Shown here: positions 35,445 to 43,150 of the stretch, piece by piece
How positions within the stretch are numbered: position 1 is the first letter of the stretch
How the letters are laid out: the number at the start of each line of letters is the position of its first letter
Assembly: GCA_964531675.1 (NCBI GenBank)
Contig: CAZHFW010000003.1
Span: 62,001-126,000 of the forward strand
Length of the DNA stretch: 64,000 nt
Direction of reading: 5' to 3'
From: CAZHFW01 sp964531675
Lineage (GTDB): Bacteria > Planctomycetota > Phycisphaerae > Phycisphaerales > UBA1924
The notes under the pieces: model-generated
Told to the model about the DNA's origin: nothing
The model's input: the letters and a program-made list of their open reading frames with translations, nothing else
Database searches by the model: none
Position numbers and translations under genes: made by a program

Positions 35445-36866
35445 ATGAGCAGCTTGCGCGGTCGTGGATCTGGTTGCACCCCGGCGTTGATCGGGTTGGT
35501 TGGGGCCTTGGTCCTCAGCGCCGGAGCGGCCTGCGCGCAGAGCACGGACGACAAGACGACGCCGCCTCTGCCGCCCATGACCCCTCAGCAGAAGGCTGCG
35601 GTGGAAGCCGCGCTGAAGGTCAGGCAGAAGAAGGCGGCGACTGGCAGCCCGAATGCTGCGGATCCGAACAACGGCAGGCCTGTCACGTCGACGCCCGGGA
35701 ATGGCAATCCCGCGGTTTCGCAGCCGGGCGTGACCCAACCCACGGTTTCCCAGCCGACGGTGAGCCAGCCGCAAGTCTCCCAGCCCACCGTGGCGCCGAT
35801 GACGATTGTCCCCGCGCAGCCCGTTCGGGGCACGGGCTTCAGCCGTCCGTATTCGACGGGGTTCTCCTATCAGGGTCCGCGGTATTTCACGCGGCCGTTC
35901 ATGGACGGTGTGCGTTTCAATGGCGATCCGGCCCGCAAGCCCAAGCTCAAGACGCGCAGCCCCATGGTCGAGCCGCTCGCGGGAATCCCGGCGAACACGG
36001 CCAACCTGCCCACGGTCAGCGAGCCCATCACCACGATCGGCGAGCGCGGCGCCTGGCGCGGCTATTCGCCCGTCACGGATCCCTTCTCGACGCGCTATCC
36101 CATCACGGAGTCGTTCCACACCGTGGTGAACTCCCAGGGCCAGATCACGTCGTTCACGACCGTGAATCCCGTGACCGGTTACGCGCGGAGCTACAACGAC
36201 GGCTCGGTCAACGGCTGGGACGTGCTGCGCTACAACTCGGACCGCTTCCGCATGCGCGCGATCATCCGCAACGGATTCCTCTATGACCCGTACCGTGGGA
36301 TGCCCCGCTGCTGCGCATCGGGGGTCTACGTCGCTCCGGGCGGCACGATCGAGGACTACCTGGCGTCGATGCCCGAGCCGGTCATGGATCCCCAGAGCAC
36401 GCCGGTCGCCACGCCGCCCGATCCGCTGGAGGAGGCCAAGATCGCGCTGGGCGCGGGCCGCGCCGAGATGGCGGTCCCGAGGCTGCGCGAACTGCGCATG
36501 GCCAATCCCGACGACATGGAGCTGCGCCGGATCCTGGCGCTCACCTTGGTGATCAACCGGGACGTCCCGCAAGGGATCGCCGAGCTGGCGGGCGCGTACG
36601 CGACCGATCCCGGGCTGGCTGCGGTCCCGGTGGACTACCAGGCGTTCAACATCCGGGGCTCGGCCTTGACCGACGCGACCGGGAGGCTGGTGTCCTACGG
36701 CAAGCGGAACCGGGAGCCGCTGGCGTACTTCGCAGCGGCGGTGATCCAGCAGGCGCGCGGCGAGCTTCCCACCGCCCGCAAGATGCTCGAGCTGTCGATC
36801 TCGGCCGGCTTGGACCGGGACCTGGCCAACGCCATGTCCGGAGCGCTGGCGCCGGCGGCTCGCTAG
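35445..36866 (+). CDS. Exported protein with QPxVS repeats and TPR-like C-terminus
   Basis: 473 residues. Signal peptide ends about residue 31 (ALVLSAGAACA). A helical stretch MTPQQKAAVEAALKVRQKKAA is followed by a low-complexity segment of five-residue units (VSQPG, VTQPT, VSQPT, VSQPQ, VSQPT). The middle (130-300) is Arg/Tyr/Pro-rich and strand-like, with TRPFMDGVRFNGDP and PYRGMPRCCASGVYV. The last 150 residues have alternating helices (EEAKIALGAGRAEMAVPRLRELRMANPDDMELRRILAL...) that resemble TPRs. SD GGAGG lies 7 nt before ATG. No family name. Probably a periplasmic or surface scaffold. Confidence 0.78.
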   Translation: MSSLRGRGSGCTPALIGLVGALVLSAGAACAQSTDDKTTPPLPPMTPQQKAAVEAALKVRQKKAATGSPNAADPNNGRPVTSTPGNGNPAVSQPGVTQPTVSQPTVSQPQVSQPTVAPMTIVPAQPVRGTGFSRPYSTGFSYQGPRYFTRPFMDGVRFNGDPARKPKLKTRSPMVEPLAGIPANTANLPTVSEPITTIGERGAWRGYSPVTDPFSTRYPITESFHTVVNSQGQITSFTTVNPVTGYARSYNDGSVNGWDVLRYNSDRFRMRAIIRNGFLYDPYRGMPRCCASGVYVAPGGTIEDYLASMPEPVMDPQSTPVATPPDPLEEAKIALGAGRAEMAVPRLRELRMANPDDMELRRILALTLVINRDVPQGIAELAGAYATDPGLAAVPVDYQAFNIRGSALTDATGRLVSYGKRNREPLAYFAAAVIQQARGELPTARKMLELSISAGLDRDLANAMSGALAPAAR

Positions 36867-37324
36867 CGGCTGTTCAACACCACCCCGTCCGGGCGGTCTC
36901 GCAAGCGGCGTGCACCAGCAAAAACCCGGCCCGCGGTAAGTCAGGCCGGGTCCAGACAAGGAGCAATCGGCGAATCGCGCGCCGAGCCCACGGCGTCATG
37001 GAGCCGGGACGGGAACCCACCCTAACCCCTTGCGACACAAGACTCAAGAGCTTTGACCGCAGGCCTGACGAGGGTCCGGATTACCGGACCCGGAGCAGAC
37101 GTCAAGCTTCGCCCACCTTCGCAGCGCCGGGCAACCGAGCCGGGTTGCCGGACGTATCGCTGAGGCTGGGGGCGGGCGTTGTCGCGCGCTCGCACGCCGG
37201 GCAGGTCCCGGCGCGGTACTGTTGTCCCCCCGAGGCGTTCGCCTCGGAATCGACGGAAGCACACCCGGCGCGATTTCGGGCCAGGGCCCGCACGCTGCCT
37301 TCGCACATCTCGAGGATCGTGACG
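36867..37324. other. 458-bp intergenic region before pilT
   Basis: No gene supported. Near the left end is a hairpin with a T-run on the minus strand (see 36921-36951). The rest is GC-rich, without clear repeats or a confident promoter; pilT has an SD, so its transcript starts somewhere in this region. Confidence 0.4.
36921..36951 (-). terminator. Hairpin with T-run on the minus strand, no matching minus gene
   Basis: ACCCGGCC (36924-36931) pairs with GGCCGGGT (36944-36951). AAAA precedes it on plus, which is TTTT after the hairpin on minus. Both flanking genes run on plus, so it either ends an antisense transcript or is a weak terminator for the upstream gene. Confidence 0.45.
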
Positions 37325-38482
37325 ATGACCACCGCAACCGACTCGACGCCTCCTGCCGCCCACACCGGGCACGTGGCGCTTCCCTCCAAGAAGAAGTCCG
37401 ACCACTACGGAACGCGCTGGGGCAAGTTCCTCAAGGCGTGCATGCAGCTGGGCGGCTCGGACCTGATCATGAAGTCCGAGCAGCAGCCCAAGCTCCGCAT
37501 CCGCGGTGCGCTGAAGCCTCTCGACACCGACCCGGTCACCACCGATGAGTTCTTCGCGATCGCCAAGCACATCCTCTCGGATGAGCAGCTCGAAGACCTC
37601 CACAAGTACGGCTCGGTGGACTTCGCGTACGACTTCGAGGAAGGCACCCGCTTCCGCGTGAACATGTTCATGGCCCGCGGACGCCTCTCCGTCGCGGCCC
37701 GACTGATCACCAGCAACATCCGCCGGTTCGAGCAGCTCTACCTGCCTCAGATCATGGCGGATATCGCGATGCAGCCCCAGGGCATCGTGCTGCTCTGCGG
37801 CGTGACGGGCTCGGGCAAGTCGACCACGATCGCGGCCATGCTCGACTATGTGAACGAGCGCAAGCCCGTGCACATCGTGACCATCGAAGACCCGATCGAG
37901 TACATCTTCACGGACAAGAAGGCGACGATCAACCAGCGCGAGATCGGCATCGACTGCCTGGACTTCAAGATCGCCCTCCGCGCCCTGGTGCGTGAGAACC
38001 CGGACATCGTGCTCGTCGGCGAGATGCGCGACCAGGAGACCTTCGAGGCCGCCCTCCACGCTGCCGAGACGGGCCACCTGGTGTACGGCACCATCCACGC
38101 GTCGAGCACGACGCAGACGTTCAGCCGAATCTACGGCCTGTTCCCGCAGGAAGAGGTCGAGCAGGTCCGCCGCATCCTGGCCTACCAGATGCGCGCGTTC
38201 GTGTACCAGAAGCTCCTCCCGACGCTTCACGAGAACATCCCGCGCATCCCCGCGCTGGAGATCCTCGTGAACAACAGCGTGGTGCGCAAGCACATCCTGG
38301 AGGCCCGCGAAGGCGAACTCCGCGAGTACCTCAAGAGCGTCGAAGCCCGCCAGTCGGGTATGAAGGACTTCAACGAGTCCCTCGTCGAGCTCGTGGAGAA
38401 GGAGTACATCCACATGCGCGTCGCGATGGAAGCGACCCCCAACGCCGACGAGTTGATGATGCGGCTCAAGAAGCTGGGATAA
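37325..38482 (+). CDS. pilT: Type IV pilus retraction ATPase PilT
   Basis: 385 residues, hexameric secretion-family ATPase that powers pilus retraction (twitching). GSDLIMKSEQQPKLRIRG opens the N-terminal domain. Walker A is LLCGVTGSGKSTTIAAML, the Asp box follows as HIVTIEDPIEYIF, Walker B is PDIVLVGEMRDQETFEAALHAAETGHLV, and the His box is YGTIHASSTTQTFSRI. Length and the single ATPase domain without the long PilB N-terminus favour PilT/PilU. Start ATG 37325 with GAGGA 8 nt upstream. No other pil gene adjoins; a pseudopilin gene lies 9 kb downstream. Confidence 0.94.
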   Translation: MTTATDSTPPAAHTGHVALPSKKKSDHYGTRWGKFLKACMQLGGSDLIMKSEQQPKLRIRGALKPLDTDPVTTDEFFAIAKHILSDEQLEDLHKYGSVDFAYDFEEGTRFRVNMFMARGRLSVAARLITSNIRRFEQLYLPQIMADIAMQPQGIVLLCGVTGSGKSTTIAAMLDYVNERKPVHIVTIEDPIEYIFTDKKATINQREIGIDCLDFKIALRALVRENPDIVLVGEMRDQETFEAALHAAETGHLVYGTIHASSTTQTFSRIYGLFPQEEVEQVRRILAYQMRAFVYQKLLPTLHENIPRIPALEILVNNSVVRKHILEAREGELREYLKSVEARQSGMKDFNESLVELVEKEYIHMRVAMEATPNADELMMRLKKLG

Positions 38483-38532
38483 GCGAAGCGTCGGGCACTG
38501 GACATTGGTGCCGCGAGTCACTTGCATTAACC

Positions 38533-38566
38533 GAGCCTCCCGCGCGAGCGGGAGGTTCTTTGTTTT
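38533..38566 (+). terminator. Terminator of pilT, REP-like family member
   Basis: CCTCCCGC (38536-38543), loop GCGA, GCGGGAGG (38548-38555), then TTCTTTGTTTTC. Read on minus it is GAACCTCCCGC...GCGGGAGGCTCG, matching the ends of the REP-like elements at 22391 and 38934-39049. Confidence 0.8.
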
Positions 38567-38712
38567 CAGGGTGCGTCGGACCCGGGTTATCAGTCATGCC
38601 GAGCCCTTGCGCCCGACACACCCAGTCCGGGCGACGACCATCCGCGAGGATGCGGGCGAGGCGACCCCGGGGTCCTCGCGGCTGTTCCGATACTCCTCCC
38701 GGGAGGCTCCGC

Positions 38713-38931
38713 ATGGACTTCGGTAACCCCTGGGCGATCTTCTCCGGGCTCATCATCGGGCTGCTCGGAACCGCGATCTTCATCTACGGCAAGAAGCAGC
38801 AGAACATCCGCTGCCTCGCGGGCGGCGCGGTGCTGTGCGTCTTTCCCATCTTCGTGACATCGCTCCTGGCGATGTGGGGGATCACCGCGGCGTGCCTCGG
38901 AGCGTTGTACTTCGCGGGCCGCGCGGAGTAA
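38713..38931 (+). CDS. Small two-helix membrane protein
   Basis: 72 residues. Helix 1 is about residues 6-27 (WAIFSGLIIGLLGTAIFIYG), then a short KKQQNIRC loop, and helix 2 is about 36-65 (GGAVLCVFPIFVTSLLAMWGITAACLGALY). SD GGGAGG lies 6 nt before the ATG at 38713. The size and pattern match small conserved membrane proteins of unknown role. Its stop is 3 nt before the left arm of the inverted REP-like pair. No functional clue from neighbours (pilT before, cysS after). Confidence 0.75.
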   Translation: MDFGNPWAIFSGLIIGLLGTAIFIYGKKQQNIRCLAGGAVLCVFPIFVTSLLAMWGITAACLGALYFAGRAE

Positions 38932-38933
38932 TC

Positions 38934-39049
38934 CCAGCGCCAACGAGCCCTCCGCGCCAGCGGAGGGTCCAGTCGGCGCCGCCCAACACTCCTCATCGAT
39001 CGCCTCCGCGGAGAACCCTCCGCTGGCGCGGAGGGCTCGTTGGCGCTGG
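38934..39049. repeat. Perfect 35-bp inverted pair of REP-like hairpins
   Basis: Left arm 38934-38968 and right arm 39015-39049 are exact reverse complements over 35 bp, separated by 46 bp. Each arm is itself a hairpin: CCCTCCGC, loop GCCA or TGGC, GCGGAGGG. The outer flank CTCGTTGGCGCTGG faces outward in each arm. The layout resembles the paired REPs (BIMEs) of other bacteria. Confidence 0.75.
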
Positions 39050-39056
39050 TGGGTAT

Positions 39057-39141
39057 CTGGCTTTGGGGAGTGGCCTGGCTTTGGTGCATGGCCTGGCTTT
39101 GGTGCATGGCCTGGCTTTGGTGCATGGCCTGGCTTTGGGGA
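39057..39141. repeat. 18-bp tandem repeat, about 4.7 copies
   Basis: Unit CTGGCTTTGGTGCATGGC. Copies start at 39057 (variant GGGGAG in the middle), 39075, 39093 and 39111, with a partial copy at 39129. It begins 8 bp after the inverted REP-like pair and ends 32 bp before cysS. Three central copies are identical, implying recent expansion. Confidence 0.8.
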
Positions 39142-39160
39142 CTCTTTCCGGGGGGTTTCC

Positions 39161-39166
39161 TACCCT
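39161..39166 (+). promoter_or_regulatory. -10-like hexamer for a predicted leaderless cysS
   Basis: TACCCT, six nt, ATG at 39173. No Shine-Dalgarno between the tandem repeat and the start. Confidence 0.45.
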
Positions 39167-39172
39167 TGGCCC

Positions 39173-40798
39173 ATGCCCAGCCCGCTCCGCGTCCACAACA
39201 CCCTGACCCGAAGGCTTGAAGAGGTCACGCCCGCGGATCCCTCCCGGGTGACGTTCTACTCCTGCGGGCCCACGGTCTACGACGACGCGCACGTTGGCAA
39301 CTTCCGCTCGTTCCTGGCGGCGGACACGCTGCGCCGCTTCATCGAGTCCCCGCTGTGCACGCTCCGGACGCGCGCGGGAGGCACGCACCAGGGCCCGCGC
39401 CAGGTCGTGCACGTCATGAACATCACCGACGTCGGGCACATGACCGACGACGCGGAGGGTGGCGAGTCGGGCGAAGACCGCATGGCGGTCGCGGGCAAGA
39501 GGCTTCTGGAGGCCAAGAAGTCGGGCAAGCTCCCCGCGGGCGCGACGATCGATCCCACCAATCCCTACGACATCGCGCGGTTCTACGGCGAACGCTTCCT
39601 CGAGGACGCCCGCATCCTCGGGCTCAAGGTCGCGCTGGAGCAGCAGACCGATCCGACCCTCATGCCGCGGGCGACGCAGTCGATTCCCGGGATGATCGAA
39701 GTGATCAAGGCGTTGATCGCCAAGGGATTCGCGTACGCCGTGGGACCCGCGGGTGCGCAGACCGTGTACTTCCACGTGCCTTCGTTTGCGCCCTACGGCA
39801 GCCTCTCGGGCAACTCGCTCGATGCGCTGGCGCACGGCGCGGGCGGACGCGTCTCCGAGGGCAATCAGGCCCAGAAGAAGCACCCGGCGGACTTTCTGCT
39901 CTGGAAGGCCGACCCGTCGCACATCATGAAGTGGGACTCGCCCTGGGGCGCGGGATATCCCGGCTGGCACATCGAGTGCACCGCGATGTCCGCGGACCGG
40001 CTGCTGGGTACCCCCACGCTCCGCGTGGGGATCCACGAGGCGCTGGACCACCCGACGCGCGAGCATGCGCTCATCGACCTGCACTCGGGAGGCGAGGACA
40101 ACATCTTCCCGCACCACGAGAGCGAGATCGCCCAGTCCTCGTGCGCGTTCTGCGCCGAGCCCGACAAGGGAACCTTCGCGTCGCTCTGGTTCCACCCGCG
40201 CCACCTGTTCATCAACGGCATGAAGATGTCCAAGAGCAAGGGCAACTTCTTCACCATCCGGGATCTCACGTCCAAGGGATACGAGCCCGCGGCCATCCGC
40301 CTCGAACTCATCCGCACGCACTACCGCACCCAGGCCAACTTCACCGAGCAGGGCCTGGCGGATTGCACGCGCATGATCGAACGCTGGCGCAAGTTCTGGA
40401 ACCCCGACGCGCCGGCCGCCACGGGCCATCCGGTCTTGGAAGCGTTCGGCGCGGCCCTGACCGAGGACCTGAACATCGCAGGGGCCATCGCGGAGGTGAA
40501 CAAGTGGACGGGCGCAACCGCCTCCCCCACCGCTTCCGACTTCGGCGCGATGCGCGTCATCGAGGGCGTGCTGGGACTGATGGAGCGCCCCCGCGCCTCG
40601 TCGACCCAGACCGACATCGCGCTGTACGCGGCGGGCGTCGCGCCCAATCCGGAGGTCGAGGCCAAGCTCGCCAGCCGCAAGGAGGCCCGCGCCCGCAAGG
40701 ACTTTGCAGCCTCCGACAAGATCCGCGACGAACTGGCCGCCATGGGCTACGCGATCAAAGACGCCCCCGGCGGCAAGGTCGAAGTCCGCAAGGCCTGA
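39173..40798 (+). CDS. cysS: Cysteinyl-tRNA synthetase
   Basis: 541 residues, class I synthetase. FYSCGPTVYDDAHVGNFRSFL carries the first Zn-binding Cys and the HIGH-like motif (HVGN). GWHIECTAMSADRLLG and LHSGGEDNIFPHHESEIAQS provide the other Zn ligands and the Cys-recognition site. KMSKSKGNFFTIRDL is the KMSKS loop. The C-terminal helical anticodon domain ends with DKIRDELAAMGYAIKDAPGGKVEVRKA. It is longer than E. coli CysS (461) owing mainly to an insertion around residues 60-150 (TRAGGTHQGPRQVVHV...EGGESGEDRMAVAGKRLLEA). A TACCCT hexamer 6 nt before ATG suggests a leaderless mRNA. Confidence 0.96.
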   Translation: MPSPLRVHNTLTRRLEEVTPADPSRVTFYSCGPTVYDDAHVGNFRSFLAADTLRRFIESPLCTLRTRAGGTHQGPRQVVHVMNITDVGHMTDDAEGGESGEDRMAVAGKRLLEAKKSGKLPAGATIDPTNPYDIARFYGERFLEDARILGLKVALEQQTDPTLMPRATQSIPGMIEVIKALIAKGFAYAVGPAGAQTVYFHVPSFAPYGSLSGNSLDALAHGAGGRVSEGNQAQKKHPADFLLWKADPSHIMKWDSPWGAGYPGWHIECTAMSADRLLGTPTLRVGIHEALDHPTREHALIDLHSGGEDNIFPHHESEIAQSSCAFCAEPDKGTFASLWFHPRHLFINGMKMSKSKGNFFTIRDLTSKGYEPAAIRLELIRTHYRTQANFTEQGLADCTRMIERWRKFWNPDAPAATGHPVLEAFGAALTEDLNIAGAIAEVNKWTGATASPTASDFGAMRVIEGVLGLMERPRASSTQTDIALYAAGVAPNPEVEAKLASRKEARARKDFAASDKIRDELAAMGYAIKDAPGGKVEVRKA

Positions 40799-40866
40799 CC
40801 GACAATCGCCTGGGGCCCCGCGCCCAATCCAAACGAGATGCCCGCCCGATCCGAACGCGACCCACG

Positions 40867-40895
40867 CCCAGTTTGGGCGCATCGCCCAAACCGGG
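40867..40895. repeat. Long hairpin downstream of cysS
   Basis: CCCAGTTTGGGCG pairs with CGCCCAAACCGGG (13 positions, one A-C mismatch) around a CAT loop. No T-run follows, so it is not a typical terminator, although it could still stop transcription of cysS. Confidence 0.6.
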
Positions 40896-40996
40896 ATCAC
40901 CCCACAGGCTGCGTCTGCTTGGCCCATCTCCAAGAACTCAGGCCTGTGTCCAAGTACCCGGGTCTGTGCGCAAGCACTGAGGACTGAATCGAGAAT

Positions 40997-41025
40997 CCCG
41001 GATTGGACGAAGCGTCCAATCCGGG
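40997..41025. repeat. Perfect 12-bp hairpin upstream of nuoB
   Basis: CCCGGATTGGAC (40997-41008), loop GAAGC, GTCCAATCCGGG (41014-41025). GAAT precedes it and CGTGGGC follows, faintly like the REP-like elements. No T-run. Confidence 0.65.
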
Positions 41026-41062
41026 CGTGGGCTGCTCTCGGTCCGGTCGCGGAACGCCTCTC

Positions 41063-41181
41063 GGGGACGCGGGGACGCGGGGGCGCGGGAGCGCGGGGAG
41101 GGTTGGGCCCAGCGGGACTCTGGCCCTAGGTCTGGGTCTGGGACTGGCTGTGTCTGTTGGCACTGGCTTGGGCTCTGGGGC
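41063..41181. repeat. Degenerate G-rich simple repeats
   Basis: First an 8-nt period (GGGGACGC, GGGGACGC, GGGGGCGC, GGGAGCGC), then a roughly 6-nt period (GGTCTG, GGTCTG, GGACTG and variants). Multiple G-runs could form a quadruplex on the plus strand. Confidence 0.55.
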
Positions 41182-41245
41182 CTATCATCGCCCGGACCGG
41201 GGGCTTCCAAGCCCGGTCGGGTGGTCCGATCTCTTTGGAGTCTGT

Positions 41246-41812
41246 ATGGGTCTTGAAGCCGCTCTCAGCAACGATCTGGTCGTCACGACGCAGCTCAAGC
41301 GTGTGATCAACTGGGCCCGCAAGAACAGCCTGTGGCCCGTGCCGTTCGCGACCGCCTGCTGCGGCATCGAGCTGATGGCCACCGCCAGCTCGCGCTACGA
41401 CATCGCCCGCTTCGGCATGGAGCGCATGGCCTTCAGCCCGCGTCAGGCGGACCTGATGATCGTCGCCGGCCGCGTCGGCATCAAGATGCTCCCGGTGCTC
41501 CAGCGCATCTACGAGCAGGTCTCCGAACCCAAGTGGGTCATCTCGATGGGCGCCTGTGCGTCCACCGGCGGCGTATTCGACACCTACGCCACCGTTCAAG
41601 GTTGCGATCAGTTCATCCCCGTGGACGTCTACGTCCCCGGTTGCCCGCCTCGCCCCGAACAGCTCCTGGAAGGCATCATGGCCATCCAGCGCTACATCGA
41701 CACCGAGGGCATGCCCCCCATGCAGGGCGGCAAGCGCGTCGGCTTGGGCCTGACGGTGCAGCCCAACCACGCCCCCAAGCCTCAGCCTGTCGGCCTGACG
41801 CTCGGGATCTGA
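41246..41812 (+). CDS. nuoB: NADH-quinone oxidoreductase subunit B
   Basis: 188 residues. NuoB holds the terminal N2 iron-sulfur cluster of complex I. The four Cys ligands are in FATACCGIELMA (tandem Cys pair), SMGACASTGG and YVPGCPPRPEQLLEGIMAIQ. RYDIARFGMERMAFSPRQADLMIVAGRVG is also diagnostic. Start ATG 41246 has GGAG 5 nt upstream; the open frame before it is low-complexity repeat translation. A short Pro-rich C-terminal tail follows the core. It is not adjacent to nuoA, nuoC or nuoD; nuoD is on the other strand 14 kb to the left. Confidence 0.95.
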   Translation: MGLEAALSNDLVVTTQLKRVINWARKNSLWPVPFATACCGIELMATASSRYDIARFGMERMAFSPRQADLMIVAGRVGIKMLPVLQRIYEQVSEPKWVISMGACASTGGVFDTYATVQGCDQFIPVDVYVPGCPPRPEQLLEGIMAIQRYIDTEGMPPMQGGKRVGLGLTVQPNHAPKPQPVGLTLGI

Positions 41813-41877
41813 AACTCGCCTCGACGCCCATCAATCGCGGCCCATGAATCGGGCCAACGCGATCAAACCAGCCCATG

Positions 41878-41907
41878 AAAAGGGCTCCCACGATGGGAGC
41901 CCTTTTT
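41878..41907. terminator. Bidirectional terminator between nuoB and the DMT transporter
   Basis: AAAAGGGCTCCCA (41878-41890), loop CGA, TGGGAGCCCTTTT (41894-41906). A-run and T-run flank a 9-bp GC stem, so it works on both strands. Confidence 0.85.
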
Positions 41908-41954
41908 CGTTCGCAGCAATCTCGGCCGAGGTCGGGCCTGCCTCGAGGAGAGGC

Positions 41955-42428
41955 TTACTTCGAACCCTTGTACACCATCGCCACGCCGATGATCACCACC
42001 AGGATCCCCGCGACGCGCCAGACCGAGACCGCCCTCTGCGGGAAACCCACGATCCCGAAGTGATCCACGCCGATCGCGGCCACGAGCTGCCCCGCCATGA
42101 GCAGGACCGTGAGCATCAGCGCACCGATGCGCGGAGCCAGGGTCGCCGATGACGTGACGAACACCGCGCCCATCGCGCCGCCGAACCACACCCACCACGG
42201 ATTGTGAGGCAAGGGCTGGCCCGGCGCACGCACCGTCGCGGAGGCGAACAAGCCCCCCCAGCGGACCATCGCGGCGACCACCGCCATCACCACCGCGCCG
42301 GAGGCGAAGTTCCACAAGCCCGAGTAGGTCGGGTGGCCGAGGTACTTGATCATCCGCCCGTTGGTCCCGGCCTGGACCGGGATCAGGATGCCGATGAGAA
42401 ACGCCCAGATCAGGGTCATCATGTTCAT
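41955..42428 (-). CDS. DMT-superfamily membrane protein (YdcZ/DUF606 type)
   Basis: 157 residues with five hydrophobic helices: IWAFLIGILIPVQAG, YSGLWNFASGAVVMAVVAAMVRW, WWVWFGGAMGAVFVTSSATLAPRIG, LMLTVLLMAGQLVAAIGVDHFGIVG and WRVAGILVVIIGVAMV. The motif spacing (PVQAGxNGR, WxGGxxGAxFVxxS) is typical of DUF606/YdcZ, half-size members of the drug/metabolite transporter superfamily that work as dimers. Substrate unknown. It runs divergently from the cyclophilin gene. Starts cluster as ATG AAC ATG ATG; the first is used. Confidence 0.88.
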   Translation of the reverse strand: MNMMTLIWAFLIGILIPVQAGTNGRMIKYLGHPTYSGLWNFASGAVVMAVVAAMVRWGGLFASATVRAPGQPLPHNPWWVWFGGAMGAVFVTSSATLAPRIGALMLTVLLMAGQLVAAIGVDHFGIVGFPQRAVSVWRVAGILVVIIGVAMVYKGSK

Positions 42429-42507
42429 AAGGGAGCAAGGATATGGACCCGGCCCCCTCCATGCCTTTGGGCACTACTATCCGCCTCACCCAAGGAGTTT
42501 TCGTCCC

Positions 42508-43011
42508 ATGGCCAATCCCGTCGTCAAGCTGACCACCTCCCGCGGCGCGATCACCATCGAGCTCGATCCCGTCAAGGCCCCCATCTCCACCGAGAACTTC
42601 CTGAGCTACGTCAAGGCCGGAACCTACGACGGCACCATCTTCCACCGCGTCATCGCCAACTTCATGATCCAGGGCGGCGGCTTCACCCCCGACATGGCCA
42701 AGAAGCCCACGAGCAAGCCCATCAAGAACGAGTGGCAGAACGGCCTCAAGAACATGCGGGGCACCATCGCGATGGCCCGCCTGGGCGGTGATCCCAACTC
42801 CGCCACCAACCAGTTCTTCATCAACGTCGTCGACAACGGATTCCTGGACCGCCCCCAGTCCGACGGAGCCGCCTACGCGGTGTTCGGGAAGGTCACCGAA
42901 GGCCTGGACGTCGTGGACGCGATCCGCACCGTGAAGACCGGCAACAAGGCCGGCCACCAGGACGTCCCGCTCGAAGCGGTCGTCATCAGCAAGGCCGAAG
43001 TGATCGCCTGA
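42508..43011 (+). CDS. Cytoplasmic cyclophilin-type peptidyl-prolyl isomerase
   Basis: 167 residues, no signal peptide. VKLTTSRGAITIELDPVKAPISTENFLSYV, then YDGTIFHRVIANFMIQGGGFTPDM (the FHR..FMIQGG active site), MARLGGDPNSATNQFFINVVDN and YAVFGKVTEGLDVVDAI match bacterial PpiB. It catalyses cis-trans isomerisation of X-Pro bonds. Start ATG 42508 has AAGGAG 10 nt upstream. A TACTAT at 42475-42480 could be its -10, giving a leader of about 25 nt. A strong terminator follows. KTGNKAGHQDVPLEAVVISKAEVI is the usual C-terminal strand. Confidence 0.93.
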   Translation: MANPVVKLTTSRGAITIELDPVKAPISTENFLSYVKAGTYDGTIFHRVIANFMIQGGGFTPDMAKKPTSKPIKNEWQNGLKNMRGTIAMARLGGDPNSATNQFFINVVDNGFLDRPQSDGAAYAVFGKVTEGLDVVDAIRTVKTGNKAGHQDVPLEAVVISKAEVIA

Positions 43012-43059
43012 AACTGAATGGGGCGTCGGCCTCGACCTCGAAAATGCACGTTCGATCAG

Positions 43060-43088
43060 ATGCCCGCGCGATCAGGCGGGCATTTTTC
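43060..43088 (+). terminator. Intrinsic terminator of the cyclophilin gene
   Basis: ATGCCCGC (43060-43067) pairs with GCGGGCAT (43076-43083), followed by TTTTTC. Confidence 0.85.
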
Positions 43089-43150
43089 ATGCGCTGCACT
43101 GGCCGAACCGACGGATCAGGACCAGAGCCCTGACGCGACGCCGCGCCGGA

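Larger units (their letters stand above)
40799..41245. other. 447-bp intergenic region with two long hairpins and G-rich repeats
   Basis: No gene supported. It contains hairpin 40867-40895, hairpin 40997-41025 and a G-rich repeat tract 41063-41181, each listed separately. The stretch between is Pro-codon-like C-rich sequence without an SD. The nuoB SD (GGAG, 5 nt spacing) closes the region. Confidence 0.6.

Noticed and set aside
39057..39141. CRISPR array
   Set aside because: The repeats are directly contiguous 18-mers without unique spacers.
38993..40933. Long minus-strand open frame opposite cysS, with MHQSQA-like repeats at one end
   Set aside because: The repeats are only the translation of the 18-bp DNA repeat, and the body is the antisense of cysS.
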